NCBI GenBank assembly: GCA_004298465.1
Contig: SCRT01000003.1
Coordinates: 1 to 64,000 of the forward strand
DNA from: Nevskiaceae bacterium
Lineage (GTDB): Bacteria; Pseudomonadota; Gammaproteobacteria; Nevskiales; Nevskiaceae
Length of the DNA: 64,000 nt
Direction: 5' to 3'
A program made the translations under genes and the position numbers. Below are positions 8,026-16,972 of the stretch, piece by piece. The notes below the pieces were generated by a model. That model saw only the letters and a list, made by a program, of their open reading frames with translations. It searched no databases and was not told the DNA's origin. Position 1 is the stretch's first letter, and each line of letters begins with the position of its first letter.

Positions 8026-8910
8026 ATGAACAAGTACGTGAAGGGAGCGGCGCTGGCCCTGTCCCTGGGGTTGGCCACCGTCGTATTGTCCGCCTGCGGT
8101 GATTCGGCGCATAGCCAGACCGTCACCCCGCCCGGTGCCACAACCCAAGCCAACCAGACCCTTGGCTTCGCGAACGGAATGCCCACGCTATTCACCTATA
8201 CGCAGAGTTACGACTGCGTCGACGAACCCAATCTCGATCTCGATTTCAACACCGTGATGGCGCAGTCTGATCCAGCGGAATTCCAGACTCCCATTTGTCA
8301 GGCCGCCACCCAGTCGAGCATCGACCCAACCGGAGCAAGCTCGGCGAATACGGCAGTTCTGTACGTGCTGGTCCCCATGTTTTCAGTCGATAGCGACACG
8401 AATCCGGCCGACGCCATCGCCTGCGATCCCAAGGCGGGTTTCAGATCGGGGACATTGTGCGGCACCGCATTGGGCCAGACACTGGTCAAACTGTTCGGCG
8501 CCATCCCGGAAGCCTTCAAGGAAAAGCCGTCGGTCTATACCGACTGCCCGAATCCCGGCTCGCCGGCCGGAACCTGCACGATGCACGCCTCGACCGTGGA
8601 CCTCGGCAAGGTGCTTGTCGCGCTCGGCAAGCTCCCGGCACCGGCAACGAACGTCTTCCTGCCCACCCCGAACCACAGCCACGTGATCGACGGTTCCCTC
8701 GCCGTCACCAAGCCCATCTGGTGGGAAGTCAAGCCGGTCCTGATCCTGAACCAGGCCGATTGGCCAACCCAGGACGGCAGCAGCGGGATCACTTCCGTTG
8801 CCATGTTGCAGGCAGCCGAGGCAGCGGGCAACCGTGCCATCGAGGTGCCATCCAACTTCTATCTGTTCTTCGGCTCGCAGATGGCCGGCATGAGCATGGG
8901 CACGAACTGA
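8026..8910 (+). CDS. lipoprotein of unknown function in the photo-oxidative island
   Basis: A 294-residue predicted lipoprotein: signal peptide, lipobox VLSAC at about residues 21-25, then a low-complexity linker. The mature domain has paired Cys residues (CVDEP, PICQAA, IACDPK, TLCGTALG, TDCPNPG, GTCTMHA), suggesting several disulfides in an exported protein, and a HSHVIDG segment near residue 219. The C-terminus is Met/Gly-rich. I do not recognise the family. A frameshifted partial copy lies at 1048-1412. It has a strong Shine-Dalgarno (AGAGGAG) and a candidate ECF promoter of its own, and directly precedes the sigma/anti-sigma pair, so it is probably a target of that sigma factor. Confidence 0.8.
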   Translation: MNKYVKGAALALSLGLATVVLSACGDSAHSQTVTPPGATTQANQTLGFANGMPTLFTYTQSYDCVDEPNLDLDFNTVMAQSDPAEFQTPICQAATQSSIDPTGASSANTAVLYVLVPMFSVDSDTNPADAIACDPKAGFRSGTLCGTALGQTLVKLFGAIPEAFKEKPSVYTDCPNPGSPAGTCTMHASTVDLGKVLVALGKLPAPATNVFLPTPNHSHVIDGSLAVTKPIWWEVKPVLILNQADWPTQDGSSGITSVAMLQAAEAAGNRAIEVPSNFYLFFGSQMAGMSMGTN

Positions 8911-9176
8911 AATCCTTGAAGATCTTCAATTCGATCAACGCCTCCTTGGCCGGGGTTCTCGCCCAGTGCGTCCGGGCATGACCCCGGCACGGGAGACAGC
9001 GTTGGGTGCCGAAGCGGGTTCGGCCGTCTGGACGACGGGCGAACCCGTTCCAGGTCGAATGACAGGCTATCGATTTGCCTGCCCCTTCCATGCCCGGCAT
9101 GCTGCCAAGCCTGCGAAACGCGCACACTCCCGTTGCACACCCTTGGCTGCCACTTCCTTGCCACCAACCTTGATGC

Positions 9177-9749
9177 GTGACACAAAGCCAGATGACCCCG
9201 GCCGGAACTGACGAACGCAACGCCCTGGCGCGCCTGTTGCAGCGCAGCGGTGAGCACGACCAGCGTGCCTTCGCCAGTCTTTACGCGCGCACGTCGCCGA
9301 AACTCTACGGGGTATGCCTGCGCATGCTGCGCGAGCGCGGCGAAGCCGAAGATGCCTTGCAGAACGTGTACATCAACGTCTGGCGTCGCGCGGACAGCTA
9401 CGACGCGGCCCGCGCCTCGGCCATGACATGGCTGATCACCCTGACACGCAACCAGTGCATCGATCGCTTGCGACAACACCGGGAAGCCCCGGTGGATACC
9501 GATGTACTGGAAACACTGGTTGATCCTGCACCCGAACCCGACGCAAGCAGCGAAGCCGGCGAACAGCACCAGCGCCTGGAACGGTGCCTGCAGACGCTGA
9601 GCCCGGAACAACAATCGGCGGTACGCGCAGCTTTTTTCACCGGTGCCACGTATAACGAATTGGCTGAACACCGGAGCGTCCCGCTGGCGACGATGAAAAG
9701 CTGGATCCGACGCAGCCTGATCCGTTTGCGCAATTGCCTGGAATCATGA
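9177..9749 (+). CDS. ECF RNA polymerase sigma factor (SigK-like)
   Basis: A 190-residue extracytoplasmic-function sigma factor. Region 2 covers about residues 30-100 (KLYGVCLRMLRERGEAEDALQNVYINVWRRADSY, then AMTWLITLTRNQCIDRLRQHR). Region 4 covers about 128-180, with a helix-turn-helix ending TMKSWIRRSLIRLRNCL. The next gene, an RskA-type anti-sigma factor, overlaps it by 4 bp, the usual pairing. The start is uncertain: GTG 9177 or ATG 9192, neither with a clear ribosome site. It is the probable reader of the TGCATCC-N15/16-CGTA promoters at 5098, 7961 and 10524. I found no good copy of the motif before this gene itself. Confidence 0.92.
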   Translation: MTQSQMTPAGTDERNALARLLQRSGEHDQRAFASLYARTSPKLYGVCLRMLRERGEAEDALQNVYINVWRRADSYDAARASAMTWLITLTRNQCIDRLRQHREAPVDTDVLETLVDPAPEPDASSEAGEQHQRLERCLQTLSPEQQSAVRAAFFTGATYNELAEHRSVPLATMKSWIRRSLIRLRNCLES

Positions 9750-10489
9750 ACACACCCACCAACCACGAGCCCGGAGATCTTCGCTATGCCGAATACGTGC
9801 TCGGTGTGCTGGATGCGGCTGAGCGCACAGTGCTGGAGCACGAAGCCGCAAGTGATCCTTACACGGCAGCCGAGTTGGTACGCTGGCAACGGCATCTGAT
9901 GCCGCTGGCTGAAGAGATTGCACCGCAAACACCTTCTCCCGCCGTCTGGGCCCGCATCCAGGCCCGTATCGGCATGATGCCCAGCATGCCGCATCGCCCG
10001 GCCCGCGAGTCACGCGGCGGCTGGTGGAACAACCTCGCGCTCTGGCGCAGTTTCACGTTTGGCGCTGCCGCAATCGCCGTGGCCTGCCTTGTCGTACTGG
10101 GTGTATGGCCACGCGGCCCGCTCACGCCATCGTCGGCACCGACGGTCACCTACATGGCATCGGCGCTGATCCAGCCCGATGGCCGGGTCGGCTGGACGGC
10201 GACCATGGACGTTCAGCACGCCCGCATGATCATCGTTCCCGCAGCACCCCAAAGCCTCACCACCGATCACGCCCCAGAACTGTGGCTGATCCCGGCAGGC
10301 CAGAAACCCATCGCCGTCGGCATGATCGCGCCGCATGCAGCAACCACGATCGTGCTCCCACCAGCGCTGATTGCACGACTTGGAACCACTGCTACCCTGG
10401 CCGTCTCGATCGAACCACCGGGAGGCTCACCCACCGGACAACCGACCGGGCCGGTCGTCGCACAGGGGTCGATCGCCGCCGCGAGCTGA
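9746..10489 (+). CDS. RskA-family anti-sigma factor
   Basis: A 247-residue single-pass membrane regulator. The N-terminal cytoplasmic anti-sigma domain (LRYAEYVLGVLDAAERTVLE, no zinc-binding HxxxCxxC) is followed by one membrane helix at about residues 100-118 (FTFGAAAIAVACLVVLGVW). A periplasmic RskA domain follows, with the typical GWTATMDVQ, PAAPQSL, PELWLIPAGQKPIAVG and LAVSIEPPGGSPTGQPTGPVV blocks. I use ATG 9746, whose ATGA overlaps the sigma stop. By analogy with RskA it holds the sigma factor at the membrane until regulated proteolysis. Better-known photo-oxidative clusters carry a zinc ChrR instead, so the signal input here may differ. Confidence 0.88.
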   Translation: MNTPTNHEPGDLRYAEYVLGVLDAAERTVLEHEAASDPYTAAELVRWQRHLMPLAEEIAPQTPSPAVWARIQARIGMMPSMPHRPARESRGGWWNNLALWRSFTFGAAAIAVACLVVLGVWPRGPLTPSSAPTVTYMASALIQPDGRVGWTATMDVQHARMIIVPAAPQSLTTDHAPELWLIPAGQKPIAVGMIAPHAATTIVLPPALIARLGTTATLAVSIEPPGGSPTGQPTGPVVAQGSIAAAS

Positions 10490-10523
10490 GCCTCCACGCC
10501 TGTCCAGCAGGACTCGCGCCCGC

Positions 10524-10552
10524 TGCATCCTTTCCGCTTCACGTCCGTATCT
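10524..10552 (+). promoter_or_regulatory. candidate ECF-sigma promoter of the fatty-acid-modification operon
   Basis: TGCATCC (10524-10530), 15 bp, CGTATCT (10546-10552). The expected transcript start is near 10557-10560, about 20 nt before ATG 10579. It lies in the 90-bp gap between the anti-sigma gene and the operon, showing that the operon can be read independently of the sigma gene. Confidence 0.55.
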
Positions 10553-10578
10553 ATACGCGAACCCTCAGGAAAATCGCG

Positions 10579-11910
10579 ATGGATACGCCATGCAACGCGG
10601 GCGCACCCCGTACATTGCCCGGTCGGATGAAGATTGCCGTCATCGGTGCGGGCATAGCCGGGCTGATGTCGGCATGGCTGCTGTCGCGCAGGCATGACGT
10701 CACGCTGTACGAGGCGAACGACTACCTCGGGGGCCATACCCATACGCACAACGTGGAATTGCATGGCGAACGCTACGCCGTGGACAGCGGTTTCATCATC
10801 CACAACCCCGTCCATTACCCGTTGCTGACGCGCCTGTTCGACGAACTCGGTGTCGCATCGCAACCCACCACCATGAGCTTTTCGGTCTCGAATGAAGACA
10901 GCGGTCTGGAATACAACGCAACGTCGCTCGACGCGTTGTACTGCCAGCGTCGCAACCTGCTGTCCTGGCATTTCCACGGCATGGTGCGGGACCTCCTGCG
11001 CTTCTACCGCGAAGCTCCCGCCGTGTTGCGCAAAACAGAACCCGGCCCGACCCTGGGCGAATACCTTGCGGAACATCATTACGGCGCGGCCTTCCGCAAT
11101 GAACATCTGGTGCCGATGGCGTCCGCGCTGTGGTCTGCCCCAGCGGAAAGGATCCTCGAATTCCCGGCCCGCCATCTCGTCCAGTTCATGGTCAACCATC
11201 AACTGCTGAACGTGTGGCGCCGCCCGCAGTGGCGCGTCGTGCGTGGCGGATCGGCCACCTATGTCGCCGCGCTGCGCAGGCACTGGCCGGTTCGCGAACG
11301 CATCCGTTGCGCCGTGCAGGCCGTACGCCGCTCCGCAAGAGGCGTGGAAGTGACAAGCCCTACCGGCAGCGAAGACTACGACCACGCCGTTCTAGCCTGC
11401 CACAGCGACCAGGCACTGACCCTGCTTGCGGACGCCAGCGCACAGGAACGGACGATCCTCGGCGCAATCACCTACCAGCCGAACGACGTGGTCCTGCACA
11501 CCGATGCCCACCTTCTGCCGCACCGCCGCAAAGCGTGGGCCGCGTGGAACGCCTGGATCCCGAAACAACCCGGCGCAGCATGCACGGTGAGTTACTGCAT
11601 GAACATTCTCCAGAACATCCGTTCGCCGGAGCCGCTCGTAGTCACCCTGAATCGCAGCACTGCCATCGACCCCGGCAAGGTGCTGCACCGCATGCGCTAT
11701 CACCACCCGGTCTACACGCACACGGCCTTCACCGCACAACGCCGCAAGGCAGAAATCCAGGGCCGCCGCCACACCTGGTTCGCCGGTGCGTACTGGGGCT
11801 TCGGCTTCCACGAGGACGGGATGCGCAGCGCGGTGGAAGTAGCCCACGCGCTCGGTGTCGATTGGCCGCTGGCGGACATCGCGGCAACAGCAGGCGCGGC
11901 AGCGGCATGA
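10579..11910 (+). CDS. FAD-dependent oxidoreductase (flavin amine oxidase / UfaD-like)
   Basis: A 443-residue flavoprotein. The FAD-binding GxGxxG sits in [20 protein letters not shown], followed by [14 protein letters not shown], which is the NAD(P)-binding-8 / amine-oxidase style. [13 protein letters not shown] near the C-terminus is the usual final FAD contact. ATG 10579 has AGGA 8 bp upstream; ATG 10627 would start exactly at the Rossmann motif and is the alternative. It is the first gene of an operon with DUF1365, CFA-type methyltransferases, DUF2878 and DUF1295. In Rhodobacter a related flavoprotein, UfaD, desaturates 10-methyl fatty acids on the way to furan fatty acids; I infer a similar lipid role. 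Confidence 0.85.
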   Translation: MDTPCNAGAPRTLPGRMKIAVIGAGIAGLMSAWLLSRRHDVTLYEANDYLGGHTHTHNVELHGERYAVDSGFIIHNPVHYPLLTRLFDELGVASQPTTMSFSVSNEDSGLEYNATSLDALYCQRRNLLSWHFHGMVRDLLRFYREAPAVLRKTEPGPTLGEYLAEHHYGAAFRNEHLVPMASALWSAPAERILEFPARHLVQFMVNHQLLNVWRRPQWRVVRGGSATYVAALRRHWPVRERIRCAVQAVRRSARGVEVTSPTGSEDYDHAVLACHSDQALTLLADASAQERTILGAITYQPNDVVLHTDAHLLPHRRKAWAAWNAWIPKQPGAACTVSYCMNILQNIRSPEPLVVTLNRSTAIDPGKVLHRMRYHHPVYTHTAFTAQRRKAEIQGRRHTWFAGAYWGFGFHEDGMRSAVEVAHALGVDWPLADIAATAGAAAA

Positions 11911-12701
11911 CGGCATCCACATCTTCCGCCAGCTTCGTCCTGCACAGCGCGGTCTACGAAGGCACGGTGACACACCACCGCTGGACGCCGCACCCGCATG
12001 AATTCCGCTACCGCATGGCGCAGCTGTACCTGGACCTCAATGAGCTGGATCGCGTCTTCGCCGGGCACTGGTTGTGGTCGGTGAACCATCGCAACATCGC
12101 CGAGTTCCGCCGGCGCGACTATCTCGGGCCGGCCGACCAGCCACTGGTGGAGGCCGTGCGCTCACGTATCGAACAGGCTACCGGCCTCCACATCGCCGGC
12201 CCCATCCGACTGCTCACGCACCTGCGTTACGCGGGCCTTATCTTCAACCCGGTGAGTTTCTATTACTGCTATGCGCAGGATGGAACGACCCTGGAAGCCA
12301 TCGTCGCGGAAGTCACGAACACACCGTGGCACGAACGCCATGCCTATGTACTGCCATGCCGTTCCGCGACCCTTCACGGCACCTTGCTGGGTTGGCAACC
12401 GGAGAAAGTCTTCCACGTCTCGCCCTTCATGCCGATGGACCGGCAGTACGACTGGCGCTTCGACGTACCCGCTGAAAATTTGCTTGTCCACATGAACGTG
12501 CTGCGTGGCGGCCAACGCGAATTCGACGCCACGCTGCAGCTGCATCGCCTGCCGTTGTCGAGTGCGTCGCTCGCGCGGGTGTTGTGGCGTTACCCGCTGA
12601 TGACCGGGCAGGTCATCGGGGCGATCTATTGGCAGGCACTCCGTCTGTGGCTGAAGCGCACGCCCTTCCACGTCCATCCAGGGAACTCGAATCGCGCATG
12701 A
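11907..12701 (+). CDS. DUF1365 family protein
   Basis: A 264-residue protein with the DUF1365 pattern: a start block ([21 protein letters not shown]), then [37 protein letters not shown] and [17 protein letters not shown]. Its biochemical role is unknown, but the family is almost always beside cyclopropane-fatty-acid-synthase-like genes and a flavin oxidase, exactly as here. ATG overlaps the previous TGA by 4 bp, and its own stop overlaps the next start. Confidence 0.92.
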   Translation: MTASTSSASFVLHSAVYEGTVTHHRWTPHPHEFRYRMAQLYLDLNELDRVFAGHWLWSVNHRNIAEFRRRDYLGPADQPLVEAVRSRIEQATGLHIAGPIRLLTHLRYAGLIFNPVSFYYCYAQDGTTLEAIVAEVTNTPWHERHAYVLPCRSATLHGTLLGWQPEKVFHVSPFMPMDRQYDWRFDVPAENLLVHMNVLRGGQREFDATLQLHRLPLSSASLARVLWRYPLMTGQVIGAIYWQALRLWLKRTPFHVHPGNSNRA

Positions 12702-13966
12702 ACATGCAGGCTCATCTCTCTGTCGTTTCCGCTGCCGCGCCCGCACGACGGCTCGATCGTTTCCTACGTACCCGCCTGCTGGCGCAACTCGCCGGGCTGA
12801 CTCACGGTCGCCTGACGCTGTGCGACGCACTCGGTACGGTCGAATTCGGCCAGCCCACCGATCTCGACGTGCGCGTCGACGTACTGGACCCTGCGTTCTA
12901 CCGACAAGTCGCCGCCAACGGCAGCGTCGGCGCAGGTGAGGCGTGGATGGAAGGCCTGTGGCTCTGTGACGACCTGGTAGGGCTGGTCCGCCTGCTGGTC
13001 CGCAACCGCGCGTTGCTGGACAGCATGGAACGCGGCCTCGCTCGCTTCGGCGGCCTGGCATTGCGCCTCTGGCATACCCTGCACCGCAATACCCGCGCCG
13101 GAAGCCGCCGCAACATCGCCGCGCATTACGACCTCGGCAACGAGTTCTTCAAGCTGTTCCTGTCGCGCGATCTCATGTATTCATCTGCCTACTGGGCGCC
13201 CGACAGCAATCCAGACGACGATCTGGAAACGGCATCGACACGCAAGCTGGCCCTTATCTGCCAGAAACTGCAGCTGCGCCCCGGCGATCGGGTCATCGAA
13301 ATCGGCACTGGATGGGGAGGATTCGCGCTCTACGCCGCACGGCACCACGGTTGCCACGTCACCACCACCACGATTTCACGCGAGCAATACGAGCTGACGC
13401 GCGCACGCGTGGCGGAAGCCGGCCTGCAGGACCGCATCACGCTGCTCGCGGACGACTACCGCGATCTCGGGGGTCACTACGACAAGCTGGTTTCGATCGA
13501 AATGATCGAGGCGATCGGAGCGGAGTATCTCGACAGCTTCTTCGCACAGGTCTCGCAGTTGCTGAAGGCAGACGGCCTTGCGCTGATACAGGCCATCACC
13601 ATCGAGGATCATCGCTACACGCAAGCGCTGAAAGCGGTCGATTTCATCCAGCGTTGCGTATTCCCCGGCAGCTTCCTGCCGTCGATCAACGCCCTGCTGG
13701 AAGCCAAGACCCGCGTCAGCGATCTCGGCCTCATTGCGCAGGAAGATTTCGGGTGCAGCTACGCACACACCCTGCACGTCTGGCGCGAACGTTTTCTGGC
13801 CCGGCGTGCAGACGTGCGCAAACAAGGCTTCGACGAAAGTTTCATTCGCGCATGGGATTTTTATCTCGCGTACTGCGAGGGCGGGTTCCGGGAACGTTCG
13901 ATCGGCGTTTCGCACCTGCTGCTGGCAAAGCCGGGCTGGCACTCTACCGGGACGCCCGCGACATGA
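12698..13966 (+). CDS. cyclopropane-fatty-acid-synthase-type methyltransferase 1
   Basis: A 422-residue SAM-dependent lipid methyltransferase. The N-terminal lipid-facing region is followed by the CFA signature [20 protein letters not shown] and MYSSAYW. The SAM motif [16 protein letters not shown], the motif [14 protein letters not shown] and [10 protein letters not shown] follow. It uses SAM to methylenate or methylate double bonds of membrane phospholipid acyl chains. The 10-methyl and cyclopropane products cannot be told apart by sequence. Starts at ATG 12698, overlapping the DUF1365 stop. Length is slightly above E. coli Cfa. Confidence 0.93.
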   Translation: MNMQAHLSVVSAAAPARRLDRFLRTRLLAQLAGLTHGRLTLCDALGTVEFGQPTDLDVRVDVLDPAFYRQVAANGSVGAGEAWMEGLWLCDDLVGLVRLLVRNRALLDSMERGLARFGGLALRLWHTLHRNTRAGSRRNIAAHYDLGNEFFKLFLSRDLMYSSAYWAPDSNPDDDLETASTRKLALICQKLQLRPGDRVIEIGTGWGGFALYAARHHGCHVTTTTISREQYELTRARVAEAGLQDRITLLADDYRDLGGHYDKLVSIEMIEAIGAEYLDSFFAQVSQLLKADGLALIQAITIEDHRYTQALKAVDFIQRCVFPGSFLPSINALLEAKTRVSDLGLIAQEDFGCSYAHTLHVWRERFLARRADVRKQGFDESFIRAWDFYLAYCEGGFRERSIGVSHLLLAKPGWHSTGTPAT

Positions 13967-14514
13967 ATTTCTGGCTGACCTTCTTCGCCTACGAAGCGGT
14001 CTGGTTTGCGGCCGTGATCGGCGCTGGACAGGGGCTCGCCTGGCCCGGCATCGCGGCTGCAGGCTTGTTCGTGGCATGGCGGCTCGGGGTTTCGGCCCAC
14101 CGCAGCCTGGATCTGGAGTTGATTGCCGTCGCGCTCGCTTTCGGCATCCTGCTCGACGGCCTCGGGGTCTGGTTCGGTCTGTTGCGCTACGCCGCACCGT
14201 GGCCGTGGCCTGCCGTACCCGCATGGTTGACAGCGCTCTGGATCGCGTTTGCGGTCACCATCGTGCCGCTCTTCGGTTATCTGCATCAGCGGCCATGGCT
14301 GGCCGCCGCGCTGGGTGCCGTGGGCGGGCCGCTGTCCTATCTCGGGGCCATCCACGGTTGGCACGCGGCCCATCTCTCGCCGCCGGCGTGGCGTGCACTG
14401 GCGGTGCTGGCGCTCGGTTGGGGCATCGCCCTGCCCCTGCTGTGCACATGGGCTGCGCACGGATTGCGAACGCGCGCGCAGACAGCACTGCGACATCCGG
14501 ACTGCGTGCCATGA
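13963..14514 (+). CDS. DUF2878 membrane protein
   Basis: A 183-residue integral membrane protein with about six hydrophobic helices, beginning [22 protein letters not shown], typical of DUF2878. The GGPLSYLGAIHGW segment sits near residue 122. Function unknown; the family travels with CFA synthase and DUF1295 genes. Starts and ends in 4-bp overlaps with its neighbours, so it is read as part of the operon. Confidence 0.88.
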   Translation: MNFWLTFFAYEAVWFAAVIGAGQGLAWPGIAAAGLFVAWRLGVSAHRSLDLELIAVALAFGILLDGLGVWFGLLRYAAPWPWPAVPAWLTALWIAFAVTIVPLFGYLHQRPWLAAALGAVGGPLSYLGAIHGWHAAHLSPPAWRALAVLALGWGIALPLLCTWAAHGLRTRAQTALRHPDCVP

Positions 14515-15311
14515 ACGCAGGGTGGGCCTTGCTGATCGCATGGCTGCTGGCAGCACTGGGGATGACGCTCGGCTGGGGTTGGCAGCAGCGCCACGCGAAT
14601 GCCGGCATCGTCGATGTCCTGTGGGCTGCTGGGCTCGGCGGCAGCGCCGTCCTGATCGCCAGCCTCGGTGACGGGGCATCTGCCCCCCGCGTATTGCTGG
14701 CGCTGTGCGGCGGAATCTGGGGAGCCCGGCTGGCCCAGCACCTGTGGCGTCGCGTCCGCCGCGAAAACGAGGATGGGCGTTATCAGGCACTGCGCGCCCG
14801 CTGGCACAACAGTGCATTGAAATTCCTTGCATTCTTCCAGGGGCAGGCAGCTTCCATTGCGCTGTTCGCCCTGCCTTTCGTGGCAGTGGCAGACAACCCG
14901 CGCAGCGAACCCCTCGCACTCGGAGCCGGTGTTGCCATGTGGATGATCGCCGTCACGGGGGAAGCACTGGCCGACACCCAGCTCGCACGTTTCCGCGCCG
15001 ATCCGGCGCACCGCGCCCAGACCTGTCGCAACGGTCTGTGGCGCTATTCGCGCCACCCGAATTACTTCTTCGAATGGCTGCACTGGTTCACCTACGTGCT
15101 GCTCGCCATCGGCTCTCCACTGTGGGCCCTGAGCGTGGTCGGCCCGCTCGCCATGGGAGTGTTCCTGTGCTTCGTCAGCGGCATTCCGTTCACGGAACAG
15201 CAAGCCCTGCGTACACGAGGCACGGACTATCGGGACTACCAGCGCAGCACCTCCATCCTGATTCCCTGGCCGCCGAAGCGGCCGCGCCCTTCTTCGGCAC
15301 GACGCCCATGA
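14511..15311 (+). CDS. DUF1295 (steroid 5-alpha-reductase-like) membrane protein
   Basis: A 266-residue membrane protein with about six membrane segments. The C-terminal half has the DUF1295 / isoprenylcysteine-methyltransferase-like signature GLWRYSRHPNYFFEWLHWF and a closing QALRTRGTDYRDYQRSTS. Such proteins bind NADPH and act on membrane lipids. In this gene neighbourhood an action on modified acyl chains is likely but unproved. ATG 14511 overlaps the previous stop; its TGA overlaps the next ATG. Confidence 0.9.
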   Translation: MNAGWALLIAWLLAALGMTLGWGWQQRHANAGIVDVLWAAGLGGSAVLIASLGDGASAPRVLLALCGGIWGARLAQHLWRRVRRENEDGRYQALRARWHNSALKFLAFFQGQAASIALFALPFVAVADNPRSEPLALGAGVAMWMIAVTGEALADTQLARFRADPAHRAQTCRNGLWRYSRHPNYFFEWLHWFTYVLLAIGSPLWALSVVGPLAMGVFLCFVSGIPFTEQQALRTRGTDYRDYQRSTSILIPWPPKRPRPSSARRP

Positions 15312-16387
15312 ACAGACTTGCAATCAACGCCATCGAACGCCCGCGCGCTGGTGCCGAACCGGGTTTGATCGGTCTCGCCGAACGCGGCCTGATCCCGGAC
15401 ACGCTGCTGCGTCTCGGCATGCGCCGCCTGTGCATGCAAAGGCTGAAGGATGAACGCATCGGCGGGCCATCCTCACAAGCCGCACGCTACGCAGAGCGTG
15501 TAGAGGGACTGCGGCACAGCCCCGTTGCACTCGCGACCGAAGCGGCCAATGCACAGCACTACGAATTGCCGCCGGCGTTCTTCCGGCACTGCCTGGGGCC
15601 GCGCTTCAAGTATTCCTGCTGCTGGTTTCCGCACGGCAACGAGACCTTGGCCGCAGCCGAGGACGCCATGCTGGCCCTGTACGACGAGCGCGCCGGGTTG
15701 GCAGACGGCCAGCATATCCTGGAACTTGGCTGCGGCTGGGGCTCGTTGACACTGTGGATGGCCGCCCGCTATCCAACCGCGCAGATCACCGCCGTGTCGA
15801 ATTCCGCCCACCAGCGCGAATTCATCGAGGCGGAATGCCGCAGCCAGGGGCTCGGGAACGTGCAGGTCATCACTTGCGACGTGAACGTGCTGACACTGCC
15901 CGAACGGACATTCGATCGCTGCGTGTCGGTGGAGATGTTCGAGCACATCCGCAACTACCCGGTCCTGATGCACCGCATTGCCAATTGGCTGACACCGGAT
16001 GGCAAATTTTTTGTTCACCACTTTGCCCATCGCACGCTGCTGTATCCCTTCGAAACCGAAGGCGAGGACAACTGGATGGGGCGGTACTTCTTTACCGGCG
16101 GCCTGATGCCCGCGGCCGACACGCTGCTCCACTTCCAGCACGACCTGCATCTCGAAAAACGCTGGCTGATCGACGGCACGCACTACGAGAAAACGGCGAA
16201 CGCATGGTTGCGCCAACAGGACCTCCACAGCACCGAAACCATGGAAGTCCTAGCGACCGCCTACGGCCCCTGCGCGGCCCTCTGGTTCCAGCGCTGGCGG
16301 ATGTTCTGGATGGCCTGTGCCGAACTGTTCGGCTATGCCGGCGGACGCGAATGGATGGTCGTCCATCAACTCTTCAACAAACCGTGA
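15308..16387 (+). CDS. cyclopropane-fatty-acid-synthase-type methyltransferase 2
   Basis: A 359-residue second SAM-dependent methyltransferase of the CFA / coclaurine-N-methyltransferase type, distinct from the upstream one. It has NAQHYELPPAFF, KYSCCWF, the SAM motif ILELGCGWGSLTLWMAAR, CVSVEMFEHIRNY and FFVHHFAHRTLLYPFE. The N-terminal lipid domain is short. Two different methyltransferases in one operon suggest two successive methyl transfers or two lipid substrates. Starts at ATG 15308 overlapping the DUF1295 stop. The lipocalin follows after 13 bp. Confidence 0.9.
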   Translation: MNRLAINAIERPRAGAEPGLIGLAERGLIPDTLLRLGMRRLCMQRLKDERIGGPSSQAARYAERVEGLRHSPVALATEAANAQHYELPPAFFRHCLGPRFKYSCCWFPHGNETLAAAEDAMLALYDERAGLADGQHILELGCGWGSLTLWMAARYPTAQITAVSNSAHQREFIEAECRSQGLGNVQVITCDVNVLTLPERTFDRCVSVEMFEHIRNYPVLMHRIANWLTPDGKFFVHHFAHRTLLYPFETEGEDNWMGRYFFTGGLMPAADTLLHFQHDLHLEKRWLIDGTHYEKTANAWLRQQDLHSTETMEVLATAYGPCAALWFQRWRMFWMACAELFGYAGGREWMVVHQLFNKP

Positions 16388-16400
16388 AGGGGCATCCACC

Positions 16401-16946
16401 TTGGAATGCACGTCGACTCTCCGTACGCTGTTCCTGACCGGTGCGTTCGCGCTGATCTCCGCCACTGCCGGCGCTGCTTCACTCGCCCCCGTTCAACCGG
16501 TGGCGCATGTCGATCTGTCGCGCTTCATGGGCCAGTGGTACCTGCTCGCCGCGATTCCCACCAGCTACGGGGAAAACGCCTACAACGCCGTGGAAAGCTA
16601 TACCCTGCTGCCGAACGGCAATATCCACACCGGCTTCGTGTTTCACGAAGGGAGCTTCGACGGCCCCTACAAACACATCACCTCTACCGGCTACGTCCGG
16701 CCCGACACCGGCAACGCGGTATGGGGGGTGGATGTCTTCCTGTTTTTCCGGGCTCAATACATCGTCGGATACCTGAAACCTGATTACAGCGAGATGATCG
16801 TGGCACGCGACAAGCGTGATTACGTCTGGATCTTCGCGCGCACACCACACGTTCCGGAAGAGGACTACGCCGACCTCGTGGCGCATGTCCGCGCGATGGG
16901 CTATCCGGTTGCCAAGCTCCGCAAGGTGCCGCAGCGCTGGCCGTAA
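16401..16946 (+). CDS. lipocalin family protein (Blc-like), copy 2
   Basis: A 181-residue exported lipocalin and last gene of the lipid operon. The signal peptide spans about residues 1-26 (LFLTGAFALISATAGA). The mature part has VDLSRFMGQWYLLAAIPTSY, LPNGNIHTGF, VARDKRDYVWIFARTP and PQRWP at the end, closely matching copy 1 at 5199. TTG 16401 is chosen because AAGGGG lies about 8 bp upstream and no ATG occurs before the signal peptide. Probably a periplasmic carrier or scavenger of damaged lipids. Confidence 0.88.
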   Translation: MECTSTLRTLFLTGAFALISATAGAASLAPVQPVAHVDLSRFMGQWYLLAAIPTSYGENAYNAVESYTLLPNGNIHTGFVFHEGSFDGPYKHITSTGYVRPDTGNAVWGVDVFLFFRAQYIVGYLKPDYSEMIVARDKRDYVWIFARTPHVPEEDYADLVAHVRAMGYPVAKLRKVPQRWP

Positions 16947-16972
16947 ACTGCGGCCATGCAAGCAAGCGGCAG

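Noticed and set aside
8916-8929. Perfect 14-bp palindrome TTGAAGATCTTCAA after the lipoprotein
   Set aside because: No loop, no T run and no second copy; could be an operator or chance, not enough to call.
8965-8995. Possible ECF motif (GCGTCC, 16 bp, CGGGA) before the sigma gene
   Set aside because: Both halves deviate from the three good sites and it lies about 190 bp from the start.
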